A DNA stretch of 64,000 bases from Oscarella lobularis (Eukaryota > Porifera > Homoscleromorpha > Homosclerophorida > Oscarellidae): assembly GCF_947507565.1 (NCBI RefSeq), contig NC_089180.1, positions 1,240,001 to 1,304,000 of the forward strand, in the 5' to 3' direction. The position numbers were made by a program, and so were the translations under genes. The notes below the pieces were generated by a model. The model made no database searches, was not told the DNA's origin, and saw nothing but the letters and a program-made list of their open reading frames with translations. Below are positions 1-10,793 of this stretch, in pieces. Positions within the stretch are counted from its first letter, which is position 1. Each line of letters begins with the position of its first letter.

Positions 1-231
1 ATTCACAGCAACGCATATGTTCATGGTGACTTTCGATCTCCCAACATACTAGTTAACAACGATGGCGAGGTGAAGATCATTGACTTTGATTGGTCAGGAA
101 AAGAAGCCTCAGTTTACTATCCTGTACCTCTCAACGACGGAATCGATTGGCCAAAAGGAGCAGCGTTTGATCAGCGCATACGTAAGGAGCACGATTGCTT
201 CTTCCTGGAGAAGCACTTGTCTCAGCTATGA
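1..231 (+). CDS. C-terminal end of a CR-effector-type protein kinase (cut by window start)
   Basis: The first 231 bases are open and end in TGA at 229-231. They encode the catalytic-loop half of a divergent kinase: a VHGDF motif (HGD in place of HRD), an N a few residues later, and an IDFDW motif (DFD in place of DFG). The tail is rich in acidic and basic residues and ends KHLSQL. This pattern is known from kinases fused to Crinkler (CR) effectors of fungi and oomycetes, and more loosely from aminoglycoside-phosphotransferase folds. The piece is almost identical to the end of the complete gene at 8214-10153, so the missing N-terminus probably resembles that gene. Substrate unknown. Confidence 0.8.
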   Translation: MHSNAYVHGDFRSPNILVNNDGEVKIIDFDWSGKEASVYYPVPLNDGIDWPKGAAFDQRIRKEHDCFFLEKHLSQL

Positions 232-758
232 ATGTCAATTGCTCTGCTATTATACTGTCTACTTATCATTTTAGACTTGTGTTGTAGCGCTCGTGAGCGT
301 ACTCTACTCTATTGTCTCAAACATTTTCGCGTCTAAACCGTAGAAATACAGTACTACTAAGCAAGTAGACTTATAGGTCCTTTGCTGTCGACTACTCACC
401 CTGCCAAATCATGAGACAAAAATTGCCCTGATAAGGATGGAGTTTCTGAGTGCAGAAAATTATTTTAGCCGAAGAACAGTTTGTGCCTAAAAATTGTGGA
501 TTTCTTTCAAGCGAATACAAAAAGGCAATATTTAATTAGAATCTATAATTAATTTATTTGCCTTCAAATAAATTTTAAATACAGTCAGCTTCCTTCTCCC
601 AGGAAGGCGGCAGAAAAGATACAAACTTCCCCCTCTGGCTCCTGCAAACATGTCACAAAGTCTCACCAAAATGTCAAAGGAATCATATCACGTGGACATC
701 TATGGACCATAAGTATAGGAATCCATTTCTAAATCTAGCTTTAGTAGTGGCTGGTGTC
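1..758 (+). repeat. Direct segmental duplication, copy A (partner 9923-10680)
   Basis: Bases 1-758 align end to end with 9923-10680 with no net indel; I count about ten substitutions, so identity is near 99%. The block covers the kinase C-terminus plus about 530 bp of 3' flank. Similarity stops abruptly after the shared GGCTGGTGTC at 749-758. The left end is not visible because the window begins inside the copy. Confidence 0.92.
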
Positions 759-799
759 ACGTGAGGCGTGTGACGTCACCTGCATAAGCTCCATTCAAG

Positions 800-883
800 A
801 TGGCGGAGCAACCAAGTGGTCCCGATCCGAACAATGAAGGCCGGAAGCCCAAGCAAGGACGATACGAGGCGAGAAACGAATGA
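800..883 (+). other. Short upstream ORF or leading exon before the NTPase gene
   Basis: An ATG at 800 in a good start context (AAGATGG) opens 27 codons ending at TGA 881-883. The peptide is hydrophilic (starts MAEQPSGPDP). It lies about 50 bp before the NTPase start and could be an upstream ORF. It could also be a first exon: a TAG at 921-923 that looks like a 3' splice site lies just upstream of the NTPase ATG in the same phase. I cannot decide between them. Confidence 0.3.
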
Positions 884-932
884 CTCTATATTGTTGACAA
901 GGAACAAATGCGTATCTATTTAGAACTCCCTT

Positions 933-2286
933 ATGCCCGGCATTATGACTGGAGTAGGACGGTGCGCAGGCTCGTCGATGGCCATTCTCGTCCTGGGTCT
1001 GGCTGTATTTGTCTATTCCACATTTGATTTCCCGCCGCGGCCGCAGAGCTGGCGTCTAGCTTCGTCTATTGCAAACGGAGGAATTTATCCCGACTTGCCG
1101 TTAAAAGAAAGAAAGCCCGTCATTAATTGTGCTGCAGAAGCTCAGAAATTTCTGTTTCATGTCGTCGAAGAAGGAGTATACACTGTTTTGGTAGGACCTC
1201 ACGGTTGCGGAAAAACAAGCCTGCTCTTGGAAATTGTTCGAAATCAATCAGGTATTGTCTACGTAGAATACGAACCAGGCCGTCTGTTTGACAACCTGCG
1301 GCGTGCCTTTGATCTCCGTCTTCCATCTGAAATGCTGCCAATAGGCTTTTCGTATATTCCTCTTCTCCGTCACCATTTGTCATACATCAACTGGGAACTT
1401 GGAAATGACGTAGATGACGCTTCACGTTTACTGATGGATGTAATTCTACCACAAGCGTCTTCTTACGATGCAAAAGCAGGACGACCTTTTGTTCTCATTA
1501 TAGACGATATTAACAAAATGCTAAATCGGGTTGAAAAGGGGGAAAACGCGCTCCACAAACTGCAGGCAGCCCTAAAGAAAATAGCAGACAAACTTTATAT
1601 GCACGTGGTGCTGGTAGACTCTGCAGGTGAGGTGGTTTCACACTTAAGACAGAAAAGTGCAGCGTCAAGAATGCAAGTTATAGAAGTTGGGGATGTTGAC
1701 AGGGAGAATTCTATCTACTTGCTGTCATATCGAATCTCGAAGACGAATACGAGCCTATCTGCGTCTGACGTATATGAGGTCATCACTGGAGGGCGACTCA
1801 CTGTTGTTGATATGGACAGCAGTTAAGTGCATCGAAAGAGAACATGTGTCAACGATTCAAGCGGTCATGGATTGCGTTTCTGAGGAAATACCTGTCCGGC
1901 CAAACCTTAAAATATGCGGACTTGCCTACTACAACGAATCTTCTCTTAGTTGGATGGTAGTGAGGGACTTACTCGAAGGAGACGAGCTTATCGACACTTT
2001 GGATACAAAGTACACCATGTCAAGTAGCTCATTTGAGTTTGACTTGATTTTCCGTTGTCTCGTTCAAAATGATATCATATATCAGCACCGTAATCACAGT
2101 GTCACACTATACAGTAATTTGGTCAGAACCATCTTACGGAAAAGAATTTCTGATTCCAAATTGCACCTTGGAATAGTAGAAGAGATCAACCAAGATAAAG
2201 TGGAGCACAAAGTAGGGTCAGAAGAGGCCAAAGAATCCAAAGAAACAGAGGAAGTCAAGCTGGAGAATGAAAAGTCTGAATTGTGA
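933..2286 (+). CDS. Membrane-anchored P-loop NTPase of CR/AAA type, with a frame break
   Basis: The first frame runs from ATG 933 to TAA 1824-1826. It begins with a hydrophobic segment (about residues 15-30, likely a membrane anchor). A Walker A motif follows (GPHGCGKTS, about residues 90-98), then a Walker B (LIIDDIN, about 190) and a TGGR motif near the end, typical of archaeal/AAA-like ATPases and the NTPase module of CR proteins. The coding sense continues in another frame from about 1819 to TGA 2284-2286 with a helical domain and a Glu/Lys-rich tail. A single extra base near 1813-1819 explains the switch; a normal intron would remove the TGGR motif. So this is either a fresh pseudogene or a sequence error. 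It sits between two copies of the kinase gene. Family assignment is from motifs only. Confidence 0.6.
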
Positions 2287-3160
2287 TAGGTGGTAGCCTA
2301 TCCTATGCAGCACATGATGTTTGTGTGTCTCTCTTGTGTCTGTGTCTCTCTTGTATCTGTGCTGCATGACAGACTATTTTAGGCTATTTAATTAGGGTTT
2401 CATAATTTTCAGCACAATCAGGGATGAAAGAAATATTGTGCAGGGATGGGTGGCTCGCGACATTTTGAATCACACACACACTGATAGGGCACCGTGTCTT
2501 CCATTAGCCGCGTGATCGAGTTGCCCATGAAGAATACGCGCGCTTGGGACGACATCGCGTTGTTCTGCATCACTCGCGCTTGATTCTCTATACGTACGTG
2601 CTCGTCATTTGCTTGCAATCATCTCTGGGAGAAGATGAAACGGCAGAAGGACTTGGAATCGAAAGACCCGTCGAAAGTCGTCGGCGCCATTCGTCAGGCG
2701 TTTCGCGAGACGCAGAACGGAATAGGGAAGGCAGTCGGTACAGAAAGAAAGCGATTGATCGATCGAAATAGTGAAGAAACGCTTCTTCTCTTGGCCGAGC
2801 ACGCATCCGGGCGTGTTGAGCACGGCCGGAATGAATGGCGTTATATCCCGAGATGGAATCACTTCCGGTTCGCTTATTCCTAAGCCGTTTTCATTCGTTT
2901 TTTACTGCAAACGGTTTGTTTGACTCTCAATCGACTGCTATTGTCTTATTACATCATAGCACGGCAAAAACATAGGAAAAAGTGCAGCCGCGTTGATTGC
3001 GGTTTGCCTTTGTTTCAACCGTGCCATTGTGTAATAGTTGCAGTCGATTCAGTGGATTGATTTTGTGTCACGCACCTGCGGTTAGCTTTATCTCTTAGCT
3101 CCACATCATCGAAGTGGCGAAGTGAACGACGGCGGGCAATCAGCTGCTGTTTCGTCGACG
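2287..3160. other. Intergenic stretch, no recognised gene
   Basis: About 870 bp between the NTPase and nuclease genes. It holds overlapping short ORFs on both strands (for example 2635-2883 plus and 2605-2862 minus), but none shows a domain or splice structure I recognise. Mixed base composition; no repeat seen. Confidence 0.5.
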
Positions 3161-3641
3161 TCATCGCTATATATAGCTACACTTGTGACGAAAGAGGTCC
3201 CGTGACGCCGGTCCACGATCGCGTTTCGGTAGACTGTAGCTTCTTTTCGGACTCTCCGTACGCTGTACAACGCTCGCGAACGATCTTGCGTAAGCTTTCC
3301 GTTCGAATTTCACGATTGGGGGGGCCCCCATGCATTTTTCTCTTCCTTCTTCTTTCGCCAGTCGACTTGAAAATGATCCGTCAGTTGGTGCGACATATGA
3401 GGCAGTGGAGAAGTGTCGCGGGGGCCCGACGTTGGCTCTCTTGTGGTGCAGCTCGCCCCGATTCGCCGCCAAAAGCGTCTTTTTGTTCGCGGACGTATCC
3501 GTGAGTTGATCTACTTACTCTTTCTTTCCGACATTTCCTCCCCTTTAGGATGTCGTTTCGAGGAAAAGCTCGCTCGCCTATGTCATTGCCTCTCTCCTCC
3601 ATTGCCTTCCATTTCACTCCATTTCACTCCAGGTGAGAACC
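3161..3641 (+). promoter_or_regulatory. Possible promoter and 5' leader of the AAA/nuclease gene
   Basis: A TATA-like run (CTATATATAG) lies at about 3168-3177. Downstream, an ATG at 3373 opens an Arg-rich, acid-free peptide (starts MIRQLVRHMRQW) that looks like a mitochondrial targeting leader. A plausible small intron at 3501-3548 follows it. A second GTGAGA donor at 3633 and an AG at 3678 would join this leader to the nuclease ORF, but the reading phase does not fit. The leader is therefore only suggestive. Confidence 0.25.
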
Positions 3642-5527
3642 ATGGAAATCAATATATTAATGTTATTTATATTATTAGAAATGCAATCGACTCGGCAGCA
3701 GAAGAAATATTTCTCCTCTGTTTCCAATGGCGACGATGAAAGAACAATATTCGATGGGTGCCGGTTTCCTAACGAAGGATGCATCTACGTTGATAAAACG
3801 CCTTTGATCAAACGTCTCGTCAAAATTACCAAGCCTGGCTGTGGAGTCTTTGTGAATCGACCTCGTCGCTTTGGAAAGAGTCTTCTTGTGAACACCTTGG
3901 AGGAATATTTCAAAGGAAACAAGGAAGCGTTTAAAGGAACGGCAATTTACAATGATCCGGAAGTGAAGTGGGAGAAATGGCCCGTTATCACGTTAGATAT
4001 GAGTCAACTTGAAGGGTCGACAATTGAGGAGGTCAAGTTATGTTTAGGCGAATTGGTGAGAATCCTTTGAATGATGCAATGAATGCTAATAGATAACGGT
4101 TTTTCTTTATTTAGTTGCTTGACATTGCTAAACATAAGGGGGTTGAGATTTCTACTCCCGGATATCCGCCCAATCCTAGTTCAATGATGCGCAGATTATT
4201 TGAGGAAACTTATGCTAAGGAAGGAAAGGAGCTTGTCGTTCTCGTTGATGAGTATGATTCACCAATTGTCGCCAATTGGGCCAAAGATGACGTGGAGTTG
4301 GCAACAGCGTGCCAAAAATTACTGTCAGGCTTCTACAGACAGTTGAAAGCGTCCCATCGTATCATCCGGTTCCGCTTTATGACCGGAATCTCGTATTTGG
4401 CAAAAATGAGTATTCATTCTGGCTTGAATGACCTAGAAGATATTGACGAGCACCATGATCTTGGCGCAATTCTTGGATTCACTCGAGAAGAAGTGACATC
4501 GACGTATTCTCCTGAAATTAATGTTATTGCCAAAGAGCTAAATATGAAAGAGGGGGAATTGATGGATGAAATTACGCGATATTACGATGGATACAATTGG
4601 GGTGATGATAATCTTCCTGCCACTCAAGTCTATCATCCACATTCAGTCAACAAGTTTTTGACTCGGAAAAAATTTGGCTATTACTCGACGGGTTGGCCTA
4701 CGCTACTGCGTCGTGTTGTCGATTCTGTTGATTTCGTTCGTTTCTATGAATTACTGAGCGGAGAAGTGCCGAGGAGATCAAGGACGCGTGACAGTCTTTT
4801 ATCTTTGCAGAACCCCACTGATAGCCAAATGCGGCTTCTACTGTGGGAGTTTGGTATTCTTCGGCGTCGGCTTACTTCCGAGAACGAATCAGGAGTTGCT
4901 TTCACAAATGAAAGTGTGCGGCAGCACTTTACTGAAGATGTTCTCTTCGATTTGTATGGAGATAACGCTACTGCCACTAAAATGAGAGAAATGCGGATCG
5001 CCCTGGTAAAGGGAGATATTCCTACATTTGCAGAGACGTTTGCCACTGTGGTGGAGGGCATTCCTCCTCATGTTACGAAATCAAAAGACAAAGAGGGTGA
5101 AGCAATGCGAGAAAAGGAAGGATTCTATCAGGCAATATACTTTGGTGTTATAAATGTTGTTGGGCCAAATTCGTCTTATATCGGATCTGAAGAGGTCCTT
5201 GAAAAAGGAGTTAGAGCGGACTTGGTCTTCATTTCACCACACTGCGCAATGATATTTGAATTCAAAAAGAATCCTAAGAGAGTCGACGAAGGTCTTAAGC
5301 AAATAAAGAAGCAAGAATACATTGAAAAGTACGGAAAGTATTTGGAAAAGGAAATGAATGAGGCGAAGAATAGCGAGCAAAGAAAGAAGTGGGAAAAGAG
5401 ATGGGAGACATGGAAATCCGTTCCCAAATGGGGAATTGGAATCAACGTCATCGTCGACAAGGTGCAAAAAACGGTAACCAAGACAACCTCAATAGCCGAG
5501 CAATTCCCCTTCTCATCTGATCTCTAG
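3642..5527 (+). CDS. AAA-ATPase-like / PD-(D/E)XK nuclease protein, two exons
   Basis: Coding starts at ATG 3642 or 3681 and runs to a GT donor at 4056. The 59-bp intron 4056-4114 ends in TTTAG, and the frame resumes at 4115 and stops at TAG 5525-5527 (about 610 residues). The N-terminal half is the AAA-ATPase-like domain found with DUF1703 nucleases: FVDK-like YVDKT lead-in, Walker A NRPRRFGKS, Walker B VVLVDEYDSPI, and a TGISYLAK segment. The C-terminal part has the nuclease core: RADLVF with the metal-binding Asp, then MIFEFKKN supplying the E-x-K. A Lys/Glu-rich helix and a basic tail end the protein. The family is abundant in Bacteroidetes and some fungi, usually in mobile or lineage-expanded copies. 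The spliceosomal intron shows this copy is eukaryotic. Both active sites look intact, so the protein is probably functional; target unknown. Confidence 0.82.
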
Positions 5528-5688
5528 TTTGTGAACTGTCGTCGTTGTTCTGTGTTAGATGTCAGTAGATTAGCCAGGTCTTGATTTTGGTCAATAAAAA
5601 TTTGTGCCACGTGTTTCATGTTTGAAACATACTCTTGCGCTCAGCTCTAGCGCTCCCACATTTCCCACATATATGACTGTTCTAAGTT

Positions 5689-5753
5689 CCCGGATTAGAC
5701 GACCACCGCCCCCATTTTCCAAATCTTGGAGAATGGTGGTAGTCTAATCCGGG
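5689..5753. repeat. Small foldback (hairpin) element
   Basis: Two 12-bp arms, CCCGGATTAGAC at 5689-5700 and its exact reverse complement at 5742-5753, enclose an imperfectly paired stretch (GACCACC... against ...GGTGGTAG). The whole 65 bp could fold into one hairpin. It may be a tiny MITE-like element or a structured 3' signal of the nuclease gene about 160 bp upstream. Confidence 0.6.
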
Positions 5754-7412
5754 CATTTATAGCCGTTTACCCTATTAAATCCGGGACATTGCTCCTTGTG
5801 ACAGAGGACGGCAGATTATGAGATAGCGTACATTTAGGAACAGTCTATCATTTTTTCTGGCTAGAAGAACTTACCTTCTACCGACCGGGATTTTTAGAAA
5901 AATTTGAAAGCTGGTTAGCTTACAAAAATGAAAGCACAATTGCGTTCATTCCATCTAGCTTCGAACAACAGACAAAAACACAAGAAGAATAAGAAAAAAA
6001 ACTGAGAGTCTTTTCTTCCAATGTCAGGAAGAGAGAGTGCTACGAGGTGTAAATTATTTAGAATACTGAGAGGTCGGACGATTTCGAGGATGCCCTCCTT
6101 GGGCCTCGTTTGCACCCACTTGTATCAGGTAGATATAAAATTATTGAGCCCGTGGCCCTGCAAGTTGCGCATGATCAATACCTTTTCGATAATGTTATCA
6201 AGCCATTGCTGCTGAAATAGGGGCAGGAGGTCACTCGTACTCATTTTCTTGTATCTTTTGTATCTGGTTGTATCTGGTCTGAATTGTAAGAGTCCTACTG
6301 TAGCGAATAGCGAATATGTTTTCACCTGTGTGTACAGTAGACTACTTGTGTTTGCGCATCCGGGTTGCGCAGGTATTTTTTCGTTCGCCGTTTGACTGAA
6401 ATCGTAGGGAACGCCGCGACATCGAAGGTCGAATGACCTTTCTACACGGGTAAGAGACGCGTTTAGGGGATGGCGATTGTTGCGCGAGCGGTTCTGGGGC
6501 CCCTGTACGCGTGCGAGGGATTTCTTTAGTCGATGCGCGCCCTTGGCGAGCATTCGCTGTCGTTCGAATGGGTCCTGTTGCGCTTAGACGTGCGTTTTAT
6601 CGTTGCGCGATCGAGTTCTGAGGCTCCGTTGCGCCATGGAATTTTTCGTTCCGGTGATCATTATATTTTTCGACGCCTTTCCGTCCTATTTCGGGGTCCC
6701 ATGTGTCTCTAGGCGTGTTTTTGTCGTAGTTAAGGTGGGTTCTTGTTTCTATTTAGACTTGTATGTTGTGTTGCTGGGAAAAAAGAGTTTGGAGGCGAAG
6801 CAGAGGGTTAATGCAAGCTAGAAGAGCTGTACCACCATTCGTTCAGGTAAGGGGGATATTTTATTGTGGGTGGGATCATGCACTGAGCTAATCAATTTTT
6901 TTATTATTTTATTTTTAGGGGGTAATCTCTTCTATATCCATAGGAGGAGGAACTGTAAGCAGGATGCAATTGGAAGAATGTGAAGGCCTAACAAAGGAGA
7001 AGGGACATGGACTGAAATTAGGACACAGGTACTTTGTTGCATAGTAGATAACATGAATATTATTTGCTGTTTCCTAGAGGGATATACAACTAACTAGGAG
7101 CAAGGGATGGGAAAGGTAAATCTTTTTGGGTTTGGGTATGTTTTTCTACTTAGTTTGTTTGTTGTTTTATAGAAAGGTGCAATGGGGACTGTATGCTTCA
7201 AGGGATCAGATAAGTGTTTAATATATAACGTACGCGTTTTGTGGCTTTGGTCATTTTGTCTGTGGTAGGGGATGAACATGTAAGAATGGGAAGGTATGTG
7301 GATGAGGGGTGGCTTTATTTACAGTGTTTCGGTCTTATATTTTAGACTATGGGGACATAGAAGATGATATGAGAGTGTCGCGATAGGGCACTTCCCCGCA
7401 ATTCAAAGCTCC
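5754..7412. other. Intergenic DNA with repeat-like segments, no recognised gene
   Basis: No conserved protein found. A 142-codon minus ORF (6125-6553) has no recognisable domain. From about 6840 to 7300, AT-rich intron-like tracts ending in TTTTTAG alternate with purine-rich blocks. This segment shares short landmarks (ATCAGATAAGTG, GGCTTTGGT) with 29010-29090 and is probably a degraded member of the same dispersed repeat family. Confidence 0.45.
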
Positions 7413-7580
7413 GCGGAAAAAATTTGGCTATTATTACTCGACGGGTTGGCCTACGCTACTGCGTCGTGTTGTCGATTCTGTTGATTTCGTTCGTTTCTCT
7501 GAATTACTGAGCGGAGAAGTGCCGAGCAGATTAGACACGCCCCCCGACAGTCTTTTATCTTTGCAGAAGCCCACTAATAG
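7413..7580 (+). pseudogene. Detached fragment of the AAA/nuclease gene
   Basis: About 168 bp match 4667-4832 of the gene upstream, in the same orientation. Differences are a 3-bp insertion (TAT, about 7430), several substitutions, and a small changed block near 7535-7550. Neither end has a start, stop or splice site that makes sense. It covers only the middle of the protein, between the ATPase and nuclease domains, so it is a dead duplicate. Confidence 0.85.
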
Positions 7581-8213
7581 GTCAATTAGGTCAATTACAC
7601 GTGTACAGTACCGAGGTAGGGGAGTCTAATACATACGGGCCTCTCCACCAACGAGCGCGGACTCTTAACTCGTAGCCGCCCGTTTCTCGTCCTCGTGAAC
7701 GCGTCAAAGTCGTCTCGGTGAGTTTTTGGGAATCGTAACTGCCACCGCGTTCACAGCAGGGCGGGCTCCCGGGATTTCGTCCGCGAGCCTCTCCTCTCCT
7801 TTCTTCGCGTCTTCTTTTCTCTTCCCGCAGGCTTCCTGCTTCTTTTCGCGGCTTCCTTTCTATTTTCGTGGTCCCTTAAGTTCTCTCGCGAGCAGCAGTT
7901 CCTCGTTTCTCTTCCCCTATCCGTGTGTCTACAATGACGTCACAAGCATGTGACCGCCATTTTAAATGAGCTCTCCTGCCTCGAATCTTTAGTTTCGCTT
8001 CTTCGACAGTAGCTCGAAAGCTTCTGTAGATGTTGCTAGACTAGGTTATCGAGCGCTTAAAGCGCAACTTAGCTCTTAGGAGGCTAAACGAAGGTGGGCG
8101 TTCCTCTCATTTTTTCAAGCTCCTGCAAACTGAAATAACCGCAAACCCTTCACCGATTTAACCGTCAACATGCGTCAAAAGCTCCACCTCCCTAAAACTC
8201 TCTATTAGGAAAA
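7581..8213. other. Upstream region of kinase gene 1, with a 12-codon upstream ORF
   Basis: Pyrimidine-rich DNA (about 7790-7920) with no recognised coding domain. A short ORF, ATG 8170 to TAG 8206-8208, lies 5 bp before the kinase ATG at 8214 and is out of frame with it. If transcribed, it could lower translation of the kinase. Confidence 0.4.
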
Positions 8214-10153
8214 ATGGGAAAAATGGAAGAATTACTGAAGAGAATCGAAAAAATCGAAAAAGAAAACGAAGAATTGAAGAAAAGAATGGACGTAGTGGAA
8301 TTGGAAAAGTCAGTTGCTGAGGTGACAGAGCAACTTCGAGATGTGGATCTATCCCAGACAAGTGAGTATTGTCTCATTGGAAAGTTTTATTAGTACAGTA
8401 GCGCGTCCTATTTTCTAGGTGCCTCAGTACTGACTAAATCACGTATAGTTCTAATTAGAATGCTGTAATTGTGCATGCCACGCATAACCTTCTGTACAGA
8501 AGCGTCAGCGATGGGAAGAGCTATTCATGAATATGAAAGTAAAGTGGCGCAATTCAATGAATTAAAGCGTAAATTAGGTTATCATTTTTCATTTCTATTT
8601 TATCACCGTTTGAGTAACTCGTTACTTAGCTGCAGGAGTCCTGACTGAAATCGAGCAGCTAACATTGCGTGAATTGGCCCTCGTTCTGACGTCAGGAAGT
8701 AATGTACCTGATATTGAGCCGATTTTGTAAACAAACTTTGACATTTCTATAGAAAAGGAGTACGATGAAATGCTTTCAAAAGTGAGCTGTGTTTGTTTTT
8801 GGCATTCCATTGTATTTTTTGTGTGTAGTTGAAGAGCCCTTCGAATATAGCAACTATCAGCGTTGCTCGAGCCAGGTTTGCTGGAACAGAAATGCGAATT
8901 CCTGCATCTCTCTTCTGCGACGTCTTCAAAACGTATATGCCTCCAGAGATATCGGCCAGAGAAGAAATGAAGGATTCATTTTCACGTAAATTTCAAAGGC
9001 TTCTATTTTACTCAATCTGTCAAAAAGACCATGCCTATGAGGAGAGGAAACTTAATGAATCAATTGTGGAGCTTCTCAACTCTGTCGGCATTCGAATGGA
9101 CGGTCAGGTCTCCGTGAAATCTTATACTGCTGATGGTGCTCTCAAGTTCTTTGACGAAAACATCGGCCGTAATGTTTTTCATGCATTTCTGGAGTGCAAA
9201 ATAGCCATTGGCAAAGGTGATCCTCGTCTTGAAGGAATGGCTTATGTGAAGCATGCAGGTGATAAGATTGTTGCGGAGGTAATTTATGATGAATGAGTGA
9301 GAGTAAATTTACCGTCTGCGTCTCTCTGTAGGGTAATGTCTGGTTATTACCTCCTTCTCTCCTCTTGACATGGCGCGAGTTTGAGGTCGATATTTATGGG
9401 ACAGTTACCCTTCAACCCCAGCATAGAGAAAAGAAAGGCGAAGTTGGAATTGCATGTTCGCACTTGGCACACTTCTCGCTAACGAATGCGGAAGTAGCGA
9501 AAGCCATGGTTTGTTGGCTAAAGGGAATGCTTGACGAACTTGAACAAAAACGCGTGGAACCGGCTCGTCAGAAGTTTCCTCTCATTGCTGAATACGAAGA
9601 CGACGAAGGACGAAAGTTTCCGCTTACCTTCACGGAGCACATTCGTGACAACGTCTTCAGCGCTACTGCAACTACTGGTTCTGTAGAAGAAGGCCGTATT
9701 GTCAAATTCGTTGGTCGCTACGGAAAGGAAGTGCATAAGCTTTGCGCTGACAATAACTTTGCTCCTGCTCTCTACTCCTGTCAGTTTCTTCCTGAACATT
9801 CGGTTTGGATGCTAGTCATGGCCAAGGACGACGGCTTCCGTACCCTCAAAAGTGCCCTTGATGATCAAACAGTGCACAAGCCGGCTGCAGTAAAAGAAAA
9901 TCTAAAGAATGCCCTCGAATGCATTCACAGAAACGCATATGTTCATGGTGACTTTCGATCTCCCAACATACTAGTTAACAACGATGGCGAGGTGAAGCTC
10001 ATTGACTTTGATTGGTCGGGAAAAGAAGCCTCAGTTTACTATCCTGTACCTCTCAACGACGGAATCGATTGGCCAAAAGGAGCAGCGTTTGATCAGCGCA
10101 TACGTAAGGAGCACGATTGCTTCTTCCTGGAGAAGCACTTGTCTCAGCTATGA
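8214..10153 (+). CDS. CR-effector-type kinase 1: coiled coil, REase-like domain, protein kinase
   Basis: Six exons keep one frame: 8214-8361, 8500-8577, 8636-8698, 8753-8781, 8829-9278 and 9332-10153, all with GT-AG introns, giving 529 residues. The N-terminus (MGKMEELLKRIEKIEK) is a charged coiled coil. The middle (about residues 160-260) has a hydrophobic strand, then LECKIAIGKGDPR followed by an Ala/Tyr helix. That matches the E-x-K strand and following helix of the restriction-endonuclease-like domain seen before kinases in fungal CR proteins. The kinase has a beta-3 Lys (RIVKFVG), a hinge (WMLVMAKDDG), HGDFRSPN as catalytic loop and LIDFDW as metal-binding motif. HGD and DFD are usual for this divergent family. 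No lesion seen. The 3' third is duplicated at 1-231. Role unknown; effector, defence or selfish functions are possible. Confidence 0.8.
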
Positions 10154-10680
10154 ATGTCAATTGCTCTGCTATTATACTGTCTACTTATCATTTTAGACTT
10201 GTGTTGTAGCGCTCGTGAGCGTACTCGACTCTATTGTCTCAAACATTTTCGCGTCTAAACCGTAGAAATACAGTACTACTAAGCAAGTAGACTTATAGGT
10301 CCTTTGCTGTCGACTACTCACCCTGCCAAATCATGAGACAAAAATTGCCCTGATAAGGATGAAGTTTCTGAGTTCAGAAAATTATTTTAGCCAAAGAACA
10401 GTTTGTGCCTAAAAATTGGGGATTTCTTCCAAGCGAATACAAAAAGGCAATATTTAATTAGAATCTATAATTAATTGATTTGCCTTCAAATAAATTTTAA
10501 ATACAGTCAGCTTCCTTCTCCCAGGAAGGCGGCAGAAAAGATACAAACTTCCCCCTCTGGCTCCTGCAAACATGTCACAAAGTCTCACCAAAATGTCAAA
10601 GGAATCATATCACGTGGACATCTATGGACCATAAGTATAGGAATCCATTTCTAAATCTAGCTTTAGTAGTGGCTGGTGTC
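9923..10680 (+). repeat. Direct segmental duplication, copy B (partner 1-758)
   Basis: Second copy of the 758-bp block, covering the last 77 codons of kinase 1 and its 3' flank. It ends at GGCTGGTGTC (10671-10680), after which the copies are unrelated. The two copies lie 9922 bp apart in the same orientation. Confidence 0.92.
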
Positions 10681-10793
10681 AAAAAGTTTCGGGTAGTTTT
10701 CTATTGGTGTCTTCAAGTCTTTTTAGCGCGATAGTCCGGAGTGTGAAGAGGGGAGGAGTGTGACGATTCTATATACGGGCTATCTGCGGGCTC

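Noticed and set aside
2605-2862. Overlapping ORFs on both strands near 2.6-2.9 kb as a small gene
   Set aside because: Four frames are open at once and none has a recognisable domain or conserved start context.
3642-5527. Bacterial contamination, because the AAA/PD-(D/E)XK family is mainly bacterial
   Set aside because: The gene has a clean 59-bp GT-AG intron that restores the frame and lies among spliced animal genes.
6125-6553. Minus-strand 142-codon ORF as a gene
   Set aside because: No recognisable domain, no splice support and low-complexity composition.
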